Under the pieces are notes generated by a model. That model saw only the letters and a program-made list of their open reading frames with translations. It was not told the origin of the DNA and ran no database searches. A program made the translations under genes and the position numbers. From NCBI GenBank assembly GCA_021014945.1, contig MU266877.1:1-10342 (forward strand): a DNA stretch of 10,342 nucleotides, in the 5' to 3' direction. This document shows positions 1 through 7,876 of this stretch, piece after piece (within the stretch, counting starts at the first letter, position 1; every line of letters begins with the position of its first letter). This DNA is from Leucogyrophana mollusca (Eukaryota; Basidiomycota; Agaricomycetes; Boletales).

Positions 1-165
1 TGGAGCCTCATCCGTCCGAATATCGGATCGGACATCGCTACCGACGCACCACATCCGTCCGCCTTCCAGGATCGGACATTTGCCAGATTTTCGGCCTTCC
101 CGTCAGCATTAGGATCGGACATCAGGCCATTTTTGGGGTGCTTTCCGTCCGCATAGTGGATACCA
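1..165. repeat. Degenerate ~43-bp tandem repeat, 3.5 copies, cut by the window edge
   Basis: TCCGTCCG occurs at 11, 54 and 144, with a diverged form (TCCCGTCAG) at 98. GGATCGGACAT follows at 25, 69 and 112, with a decayed version near 158. The spacing is 43-46 bp, so each unit is TCCGTCCG, about 7-8 variable bases, then GGATCGGACAT and a variable spacer. The two conserved halves are roughly complementary (TCCG...CGGA), so each unit could fold weakly. This looks like a minisatellite or the terminal/subterminal repeat of an element lying mostly outside the window; no transposase is visible here. Confidence 0.6.
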
Positions 166-302
166 CATCTAAGGTGATACGCAGGGGTCCTGTTCCCACA
201 CCATCTCTGGTGAATATCACTCCTGTGACACTCCCCTGGAAGTTCAAAGGGTTTGAACAAAGCCCTTCCCTGTACTCTTTCTTGAATTGTTTTGCACCCT
301 CA

Positions 303-825
303 ATGACCTCCCAATCATCATCCACCCCCTCTCCTGACAGGCCTGCTTGCGAATCGCCGCCGGCCCAGATCAGTCGTGGAGGAACAGGCGTAGTTAAGCG
401 TCGGTCACAAGTGGAAAGTAGACCAGTCATGATTGGCAGCCCCGCTGTATATGCTCGCTATGTTATAGGCGAGCATGAAATGCCGGAGCCCTTTGCTAAA
501 TTACTGGTAAATAAAGCAGCTGTACCAATCGCTTTTATGCTAACCTCGCCGACAGCTCGGCACCGTTGACATGAACTTTGAAGTCACTTCTCGTTTCGCG
601 CTGGAGTCGTACACTGCCTCTTGCATTCTCGTTGAAGCTCTTGACAAGGAACGCACTGCACTTGAAGAGAAGAGGACACACTTCAGCATGATGGTTGATC
701 TTATGTCGAAAAGGATCACCGATTTGGACGAGGCTAGGTCGAAGGCCCGTGAGGCGGTTGATGTCACGTTCAACTTAATGAAGGAGGTTCAAGTTGGTGA
801 AGAATCTCCTTTGGATCTTCTATAA
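303..825 (+). CDS. Small helical/coiled-coil protein, two exons, function unknown
   Basis: The model joins exon 303-506 to exon 556-825 and removes a 49-bp intron (GTAAAT donor, GCTAAC branch site, GACAG acceptor). The splice is phase 0 and gives 157 aa. The first ~40 residues are rich in Ser, Pro and Thr and look disordered. The second exon is strongly helical and charged (LVEALDKERTALEEKRT, then LMSKRITDLDEARSKAREAV), as expected for a coiled coil. There is no signal peptide, membrane segment or catalytic motif. The start is uncertain: the same frame is open from an ATG at 138, and an internal ATG lies at 429. The minus-strand frame at 122-430 is also open, so exon 1 is less secure than exon 2. 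I do not recognise the family. Confidence 0.5.
507..555 (+). other. Intron of the small coiled-coil gene
   Basis: This 49-bp GT-AG intron has a GCTAAC branch site 11 nt before the acceptor. Its removal joins two open frames in phase 0 across the stop of the first, which is the main support for the two-exon model. Confidence 0.55.
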
Positions 826-1335
826 GTTGTCCGCTTGGTAGACCTACTATCTCGGAGACGTCATCCATATAGAACTTACGATGTATTTGGAATCGCCATT
901 TCACCGAAAGCACGCATCACGACGTCCTCAACACGGTCGAAATCCCCCCGATCATTAGGTCGGTATGAGGAGAAGCGAGCACAACAGACGAGGTCCCTTG
1001 TCTAGGCGCACATGAGTGACCACAATCTAGGAAGAGCCAGTCACTCACGTAACTGCAGGTGACACGCAAGAGAAAACCGAGCCACCCCATACACAATCGG
1101 ACTGGAAAGGCGCCGAGCTGCGACTGTAAGCGAAGTGCAGGATATGGGTTAGCAGTGCCCATGCTGGACCTGACTTTTGCCCCGAAACCCAAGTACGATG
1201 GCCAAGAGGAGTCGAATGCATTTGTGCAAAGAACTTTGCTGTCTTCCAACTCCCTGGCACCTGCAATTCCAGATTATTTAAGGCAAGGAAAAGCAGGCTG
1301 CGTATTGGCCTCCGCACGGGGCGCGACACGCGTGA
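826..1335. other. Intergenic stretch, no supportable gene
   Basis: Open frames of 94-110 codons exist on both strands (917-1249 -, 1045-1329 -, 1059-1361 +). They overlap one another, are rich in Ser, Arg and Cys and resemble no family I know. The only structure seen is an 8-bp perfect inverted repeat, TGAGTGAC (1013-1020) and GTCACTCA (1040-1047), with a 19-nt loop. An AT-rich ATTATTTAAG lies at about 1272. Confidence 0.4.
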
Positions 1336-2000
1336 TTAGCCCGATTGCGCTCGAGACCTGAGAGGGAGGAGTGACAGCGTGCACGTTTGAGATCGATCTT
1401 TGTCGTGAATGATCATGTCGATCGTGGAAATGAACATGGGGTGTCTCGCATATATGGCGTTGGACTCGAGCATCCTTCCACGGACTCTTGAGATCCGAAA
1501 GGTATCGCCTGGGTGCGCGGAGATTTGGGCCACGCTCTCTTTTAGTATATCTCCCGTCTTGAAGAGATGAGCGCCTCGGTCGTATAGTGGATTCTGATGC
1601 CTGGATCGATTGAGGATATGGCGTTGGGTATCTCGAAAATTCGGAGCCCTCGCAAAGAGACGCGTAGCATTTCCGTGGTGTTGTCGGTGGGTAAATAAAG
1701 ACAGCGAAGGAAGGAGGCAGACACGGCGTATACAGCTTTGGCCGACCGCCCCCCATTGTTGAGAAAGAACGACGGTTTTCCTTTGAATCCTCTGGTCTGC
1801 CTACGGGACTCTTCGCTTCCTTGATACGTAGTTATCTCCAGTTGCCTCCCCAGTCCTCGACATCCTTTGCTTCGGTCTCGGGAATTTTGCCTCGCCTTAT
1901 TATCAACACGCATAATGAGAGACGATGAGCATGAGCCGGCGGAAGGCTGAAGCAGGATGACGAGCAGAATGTCAACACTGGCTACAAACTCTTGCCTCAA
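1336..2000 (-). pseudogene. Possible decayed or frameshifted gene, unknown family
   Basis: Two minus-strand frames look protein-like in succession. One runs 2000-1542 and ends in a stretch containing RIFEIPNAISSIDPGIRIHY, then a stop. A second frame continues without a stop from about 1600 to 1336 and contains TGDILKESVAQISAHPGDTF and LESNAIYARHPMFISTIDMI. Moving between the frames at about 1565 would give one continuous protein, which suggests a small indel, although an unrecognised intron is possible. A third overlapping frame (1756-1274) is open for 160 codons but is basic and low in sense. The plus strand opposite is also partly open, so the coding strand is not certain. No domain is recognised. 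Confidence 0.25.
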
Positions 2001-2204
2001 AGGAGTGAATGGCTGAGTGGGCTCACGTGACCGAATGTAATCAATTACCCAGCTGTCTTGTTGTGACGGCGTCGCCCGTCTGTCTCCCGCAGGGACCGCC
2101 TGGCTAACCCGTCATAGGGTGTTTGTCTCAAGTTCAGAGTTGAACATGTTGGCCCACTCTTGATACTCATCTGGCCTCCTCGCCCCATCCATCATGCATC
2201 AACA

Positions 2205-3853
2205 TCGATACCACCGATCGCAACCTCACTGTCACCTTAATGCCCTCCACCTCAAAGATCCACATCCCCACGTCTGAAAACGCCAAACAGCAGCATCTAC
2301 CAGCTCATCGCCCTGATAAAATCCCCCACCCGCGACCGGGAGCGTGAAAGAAGCGTGTGACGGGGATAGCCTGCTCGGGAGATTGAGGAGTGGAAGCCTA
2401 AACGCGAGGTAAGGAATCGGGGGGAGCTGGAGATCGAACTTTGACACTCGTGGCCAAGCACACCGCTAGTGCACTCGCTCCGCCTCCTACCATTGTCGTA
2501 CCTGCGCCCCGCAGGCCACTCGCTCACCGAGGATATTCCGCCGATAACGCGTTTTTCTGCACGGCCAACGCGTTCCACTCCACTGAAAACGCGCTCTTCG
2601 TCACCACCCTCCTGAACTCCGACTCCGGATCCTCGACTTTACCACCACGTAATACGTCACCCGCTCTCGAACCCTCACCGGCAGTCCTGCCATCCCAGAG
2701 CACTATTTCGGATCCGCGAGCCTATGAACAAGGAGACGAAGGGAAACGAATACGGTAGACGCGTGCTTCACGCAGAGGACATCGTGCACGGCGCCTGGTA
2801 GCGTCTCGGCCCATCTCTTTCCACGTCCGTTTCGTTTCGTTGCTCACCTATTTATTATCCATAATCGACTGCCACCACACTCATACTCACTCCCCTCGCA
2901 TCTCGTCTCCATTGTCGCTCATGTTCCCCTCTGCTTGCTCCGATTGCCTTTCGCTCTCCGAGTTGAGACCACGGACGCGGAGTGAATGACTGGTTGCACG
3001 ATATTCGTTTCGCGAGACCAGACCTGAGTCTAAAAGCCGAAATGACTATACACCCCGAGAAGCGGAGCTCGACTCTATACCACAAGTGTGTCCGCTACCT
3101 GAAGTACTCCTCGAAACACAAGGCGTCCAAGCACCCGGTGTCTTCGTAGCACGATTTCGCGTTGGACACGCCGAAGGGGGTCCCCACAATCGATATCCCA
3201 TCTTTGGATTTACGTCTGCCACCGCAGCATATCACAGAAGTGAAAAGCGCCCCTGCAGATACCAACGTTACCGACTCACCTCCGCCTATCAATACCTACC
3301 AAGACCTCTCGCGCGGCTTCGCGGATCCGGGCGAAGTCTGAGTCGAAAATATCGAAGCCAATTTTTCTGAATTCATTGCACCCTTTGTGATCCACCACTA
3401 TACAAAGGATGCGTGGATGTTCCAACTGCCTGCAGGCCTCGTATCATGTATGTGATTGCTTGTTCCACACAGACTTCGGTGTAGAGGGCTCATTGTGCCT
3501 CGACTTCGATATGTAGGGAGCGCTTGTCTTTTGTTTTCTCGTGCGGTAGTCGACTCCTCGTCAGGCCTGTTCTCAATCTCGCTCAACAACTTCTACGTGC
3601 TCCCAGGAACTCCCCTCAGATCACGGAGACGCGTCTGTGCGATGACGTTCTTGTCGTGGTCTTCGAGATGGCACTAAAAAGCGGGAACATGGAATATCAC
3701 AATCGCAATTCTATCGAAGTCGTCCTCTCCGTCTCGTCAGTGGCGCAACGTTGCTCGCCTTGGTGAGGACGACTTTCTGCTTCCCCCACCCCATGGCCAG
3801 CAACCAACTCACTCACTCCCCATACTTTTGAAGCAACACCTAGCTTTTCCATA
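2205..3853 (+). pseudogene. Degraded gene with in-frame stops, family not recognised
   Basis: The frame whose codons start at positions divisible by 3 carries coding-like sequence with interruptions. The best part is 2967-3440, with NDWLHDIRFARPDLSLKAEM, LYHKCVRYLKYSSKHKASKH and FIAPFVIHHYTKDAWMFQLP, broken only by TAG at 3147 and TGA at 3339. About 7-8 stops would be expected by chance in that length. Upstream the same frame has islands such as IYQLIALIKSPTRDRERE (about 2295-2350) but stops at 2238, 2358, 2367, 2442, 2613, 2799, 2862 and 2964, so that part is weak. Downstream a GTATGT donor at 3448 could start an intron. Sense then moves between frames, through SGLFSISLNNFYVLPGTPL at about 3555-3615, VLVVVFEMALKSGNMEYHN at about 3645-3705 and RLGEDDFLLPPPHGQQP at about 3755-3805. 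Stops plus frame changes argue for a dead gene rather than many missed introns. Confidence 0.35.
2840..2920 (+). promoter_or_regulatory. Possible TATA and pyrimidine-rich start region
   Basis: CTATTTATTATCC at about 2848-2860 is followed by a pyrimidine-rich run of CACTC/CTCGC words up to an ATG at 2921. This resembles a fungal core promoter and transcription start zone. If so, the broken gene downstream (from about 2967) may have started here, and the islands before 2800 would belong to something else. The reading is based on composition only. Confidence 0.2.
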
Positions 3854-3919
3854 GGTATGTAGGACAATCCGGAGAATACTTACGGCTGCGTGCTACAAGC
3901 ATGATTCTGTCGATATTAT

Positions 3920-3945
3920 TGTAAGGTAATGGGGTAATGGTACTA
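3920..3945. repeat. 8-bp tandem duplication in the 3' flank of the NLR gene
   Basis: GGTAATGG is present twice in direct succession (about 3925-3940), 38-53 bp beyond the stop codon of the minus-strand NLR gene and so probably in its 3' UTR. No clear AATAAA signal is seen. Confidence 0.4.
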
Positions 3946-3977
3946 TATACGAATAAGTTGTGGTCCTATTAAACAGC

Positions 3978-6900
3978 TTACGCAGACGGAAGACGTCCCC
4001 GCAGGAACAGTTTCCATCCTTCATGGCTCTCCTTCAGCTGGGCATACAGGTTCTGGCTATACAGAAAGTCGGGATGTGCCCCACTGGCATCACACAGTGA
4101 CCTGGTTTTGGTGAACCACAATTGTGCGCCAGCGAAGTCTCCGTCCAAGAGCGCAATCTCCCCCAGAGCCCTGGTGCTACGGATTTGAAGCTCAAGATCG
4201 GAAGTTTCAACACAAGAGTTCACCACCCCCAAGAAAAGCTCCCTGGCCTTCTCATAGTCTCCTGCGAACAACTCGTTGCGTGCAGAGCAGTCATTCGTCA
4301 TCGCTATTGTCTGGGCTGATTGCCACCCACGTGTAGCCATTTCGCCAAAAGCCCGCCTCAAGATGTCCCTAGCGCAGTCGAAATGGCCTTGGTCACTAGC
4401 GAGCGCTGCTTGGTGCCACAATACTCGGCAGGTATTATGAACGTCGTTCCCCTCCGATGCAAGGGCGAAGGCCTCCTCCAGAAGCTTGCGTGCTTCCATG
4501 TAGTTCTCGTCGCGTGCTTCGGCTCTCGCCAGCTGCGTAAGGCTCCATACATGCCCATAATTGTCGTTCATACGGGTAGAAAGAGATAATTCGGTTTCGA
4601 AGTGTTGCCTCGCAGCCGCGCAGTTCCCGGAATGCCACTCCGCCTCCCCCTGACGGCTCGTAGCCCGGACGACGTTACTGGCGTCACCGGTGCTATCGAA
4701 GTACTCTCGAGCACTCGTAAACAACGTCAGAGCTTCTTGGAGCCGCCCTTGGTACATCATGGCACCACCAAGGTCCAGGTTGATTCGAGCTTCATCATCT
4801 GGGCTGAGAATGTGGTATTTCCGTCTCAGATTCAGCCCTTCTTGCAACGTTTGCTCGGCAGCCGAGACATTGCCCAAGACTGAATACCGTTGCGCTACTT
4901 GCTCGAGGCAGCGCGCGGTCATTTCGTGCTTCTGATAGTGGGCAAAGAGACTTTCGGCAGTGATGAATAGGTTGATGGCCTCGCTATCGTCACGTAGCGC
5001 TACTGCAAGACACGCAAGGTAGTAAACACATGAAGACGCCTCTTCGTCGACAAGATGGAAGGTGCGTTCAGGCTCGCCCAAGATTGTTGCACGCAAGGAA
5101 GTGGGGCGTGGTTTGTGTAGCGTGAGCAGACGGAGGAATTGCGAACAAGCTTGGTAGATGGATTCTATGTCTTCGGCGGTAGCTTGAGAAAAATCATGAA
5201 CAATGAACCGCTCCAAGTTCGCGTCTTCAGTGATGATCCAAGCTCCTCCATCATCGTGTCCGATCAAATTTTCGAGCTGTCTGCGATAGTAGCGCCTGAC
5301 GTGGGTCAAGTCCACAGAAGGTGTATCATGAGCTTGGTGTGTGGTCGATATGTAGAGGCGAATGGGGGAAAGCATCGCGTAGGCTTCCGAGTCGATCTTG
5401 TGGTACATAAGAGAGAGTCGGCAGAGTACGTCAATGATGGAGCGTATATTCGGGATGGTCGGAAATAAATCATCCAGGTTCTTCTCGTTGATTCCTTGAG
5501 GTAGGAATGCCACAACCTGCATGACATGTCGGGCGTCGTTCCCCAGTTGTTTAATCGATGAGGAAGCCAACGACAGTTCGATGGTAACAGATAAACTCCG
5601 AAGCTTCCCACCACCAACTTCCAGCAAGTGACTCTGCTGTTTCCCCCACGCCTTCACTAATTGGTCGAGGGTCCACTGATTCTCCGCCGCTACGTGAGCG
5701 AGTAGATTAACGGACAACGGATGGAAGTCCAGAGCTGACAACAGCTGGTCGATCACGGCTGGAGAGCCATCCGTCCGATAGATCTGAGTGAACGTTTGGC
5801 GTGCAGCGCTCGGGTCCAACGCAGGGACGTCGATGATAACGCGACGGAGGTTCGTTGAGACCCTTCTGTTTCGCGTGGTGAGTATGATCCTAACAGACGG
5901 CAGTGCGCCAAGTTCGTCGATGGCCTCTGCTATGCGATCTGAACCAGATACCGCATCTTGGAAGGTCTCCGCGTTGTCGAGGACGATAAGTACGTCGCTC
6001 GCCTTTAAAATACTCTTTACAGCGCTGAGACGAGCGGATTTGACGCCCAAAACACCAGCGATGCGTCCAATAAACGTGTCAAACGTTATTTGCGAGGCAT
6101 CGATGTCATCAAATCTGACGAAGAATCGCCTGTCTTGGAGTTTAGCGATGATTGAGTCCTCGTTCAGGATCGCCTTTGCGATAGAGGTCTTCCCGATTCC
6201 ACCGGGGCCAACGAGAACGACATGGTCAAGGCTCAGGGTTTCTACGACAATTCGAACGAGGTCGTCTCGTCCGAAAAACATGGGAGGCCGTTCAGGTGGT
6301 GGTTCACGGTCGCACTCGTCGCTGCAATAATATGAGAAGTGGGTGATAAAACTAGATAAGACAAACTCACAGCTTCATCTCCCTGGTTCCACGCAGAATC
6401 CGTTCGATCTTCATGTCAACATTGTCTATCTTCGTATCAACCTTACTCAATGTCATGTCCACGTGCACAGTCAACTCGAGCTGAGTATGAATTCAGCGCA
6501 ACACAAGATGTCCGATTGGCTTTCGTACGCACGTCCCACATCTGCAGAAACGAATCCAATTGCTCTTTCAATTTCGCAATCGTCTCCCGGTCCACCGACG
6601 CTGAAATGAACCGATAGCGGAGCTTACGTTGCTCTCTCTTCTTCACGATATTCTCTATTCCATCAAGGAAGCTTAGACGCTATTGTCAGCATATCTAGTT
6701 CTACGATTGGGTGATACATCTTACCTGTTCAGCTCGCCCAGAGCTCGCACAAGGGTTGGATCGATGTCGCCTTCAGATTTTCCGCAGGTTGTCCGCTCGA
6801 TAAAACTGCCCATCTTACGACACCGACTAACGACTTCCGCAAAGTCGTCCTTATTTTGCATAGTATCCTGCGACAAGGTCAGTCATGGTCGAGAAAACAG

Positions 6901-7153
6901 CCATAGACATACCTTAACGGCCGTGAGGATACTACTCAACGTCGAAAGGATACCCATGGCTATCTCAAGAGGGACCATGTCCTTGGTGGTGTTCAGGGCG
7001 GCTATGACGCTGGATAAAACAGCTACTGCGCCTTCATGGCTTTGGGTCTGCGACGTGGACGACTTGGGGAGGGGCGCACCCTACGGGATATGTTGGTCAT
7101 CGATAGGAGATTGAGATGTAGCGCACCTTTCTCTGCCGTTTGGGCTGAGGCAT
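3978..7153 (-). CDS. NLR-type receptor: helical N-domain, NB-ARC ATPase, TPR repeats
   Basis: Six exons (7153-7127, 7080-6913, 6867-6725, 6671-6533, 6480-6371, 6321-3978) join in consistent phase to 976 aa; the introns are 45-53 bp. Residues 1-9 are basic (MPQPKRQRK). Residues ~24-160 are helical, resembling the four-helix N-domains (MLKL/HeLo-like) of agaricomycete NLRs. Residues 166-190 form a heptad coiled coil, followed by a Pro-rich linker and MFFGRDDL. The NB-ARC has Walker A GPGGIGKT (234-241), Walker B LIVLDN with D311, the TTR sensor (344-346), HPLS in the GLPL position (396-399) and LSPIRLY near 513-519. From ~630 to ~940 about eight TPR units repeat every ~40 residues. By family knowledge this is a cytosolic STAND ATPase: ligand sensing by the TPRs, nucleotide-driven oligomerisation, output by the N-domain. 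The ligand is unknown. The start ATG has A at -3. Domain assignment is secure for NB-ARC and TPR, inferred for the N-domain. Confidence 0.88.
6322..6370 (-). other. NLR intron 5
   Basis: This 49-bp intron has donor GTGAGT and acceptor TTGCAG. It is phase 2 and joins the coiled-coil exon to the Pro-rich linker just before the NB-ARC domain. Confidence 0.8.
6481..6532 (-). other. NLR intron 4
   Basis: This 52-bp phase-0 intron has donor GTGCGT and acceptor ACTCAG. It separates the helical bundle (ending LDSFLQMWD) from the coiled coil. Confidence 0.75.
6672..6724 (-). other. NLR intron 3
   Basis: This 53-bp phase-2 intron has donor GTAAGA and acceptor TCTAAG. An AATAG lies 8 nt upstream of the acceptor. 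Using it would shift the frame into a stop, so the distal AG is the productive one. Confidence 0.75.
6868..6912 (-). other. NLR intron 2
   Basis: This 45-bp phase-0 intron has donor GTATGT, branch site ACTGAC and acceptor TCGCAG. Confidence 0.8.
7081..7126 (-). other. NLR intron 1
   Basis: This 46-bp phase-0 intron has donor GTGCGC and acceptor CCGTAG. It follows a 27-nt first coding exon. An in-frame stop (TAG) lies at its 3' end, so it must be removed to link the basic start peptide to the helical domain. Confidence 0.65.
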
Positions 7154-7190
7154 CTTCCATGGGCTTTAGCTTGAGCAGAGATGCGTCCAG

Positions 7191-7235
7191 TTAGAGATGC
7201 AGTGGATGTGCCGTCGATGTTTGTTCGTGCGCCAT
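7191..7235 (-). promoter_or_regulatory. Upstream ORF of 14 codons in the NLR leader
   Basis: An ATG at 7235 opens a 14-codon frame that ends in TAA at 7193-7191, 37 nt before the NLR start. A second upstream ATG at 7160 overlaps the main start seven bases ahead of it and out of frame. If the transcript starts upstream of 7235, both could lower translation of the receptor. The transcription start is not known. Confidence 0.35.
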
Positions 7236-7590
7236 ATGTACCTTTCACGTGCTCCCCACCACGCACAGCAAACAAGCACAGAGCGCTTCTGTGTTAATTT
7301 GGGAGTTTATCAGCCGCCCTCCGCTCCTAATGAAGGCAGTTCTGAAGGTTCTCGAGCGATCCAAAAGGAACGCAAAATGGGCGAAGTAAGGGACAGGGTA
7401 CGATCACACTCTGGGGAAAGCTGAGTTCCACACATCAGGATCCACTCCGCCCAAAAAAAGCCGAACCTGGGAGTGGAAGTACCCCATACTCTAGCCTGTG
7501 CATTAGCAGGCGGTGATCCAGATCGCGATGCGACACTGGCACTCCATAAGTAGGTGAAGTATCCATGCGCGACGCGAATGTACTTCGAAT

Positions 7591-7603
7591 ATTAAGACTT
7601 AAT
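7591..7603. promoter_or_regulatory. 13-bp palindrome in the shared promoter region
   Basis: ATTAAG and CTTAAT flank a single A. The site sits 274 bp before the DGAT2 start and 438 bp before the NLR start, within an AT-rich island. It could be a dimeric transcription factor site; no specific factor is implied. Confidence 0.3.
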
Positions 7604-7876
7604 TTGTTGCCGCCGAAGGGTTAAATCCAAGACATCAACCTGAAACAAATTCGCAAAACGATCTGACCGTGGCATATAGAAAACGGAGAGCGACATGGTC
7701 GCCAACGAAGCGACTCCAACCTGAACCGAACTCTCACGCAGGAAGTTTGCACAGCCACTCCCACTGGATGTTTACGAAACCGGCTACGGCAGAGCGGGAG
7801 CAATTGATCCATACGCCTCAACCATTCAGAAAGTGTGGCAGAAAACTAACAGACGATTTATCTTCTACCATCCACC

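Larger units (their letters stand above)
7154..7876. promoter_or_regulatory. Divergent intergenic region between the NLR and DGAT2 genes
   Basis: This region must hold both promoters. It contains a CACGTG E-box (7246-7251), an 8-bp perfect inverted repeat TCCACTCC/GGAGTGGA (7441-7448 and 7470-7477) around an A-rich loop, and a palindrome ATTAAG-A-CTTAAT (7591-7603) in the most AT-rich stretch. No clean TATA box or protein-coding gene is seen. Open frames here are short and unconvincing. The last ~200 bases are probably the DGAT2 leader. Confidence 0.5.

Noticed and set aside
917..1361. Three ORFs of 94-110 codons on both strands
   Set aside because: They overlap one another, lack conserved motifs and have compositions typical of random open frames.
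2441..2758. 105-codon plus-strand ORF with NAFF/NAFH/NALF repeats
   Set aside because: It begins at a TTG rather than an ATG, is Ser/Pro/Ala-rich and overlaps an alternative frame that is equally plausible; no support as a gene.
5788..6330. 180-codon open frame on the plus strand
   Set aside because: It is antisense to the NB-ARC domain, low in protein character and Ser/Arg-rich; the minus strand has a complete motif set.
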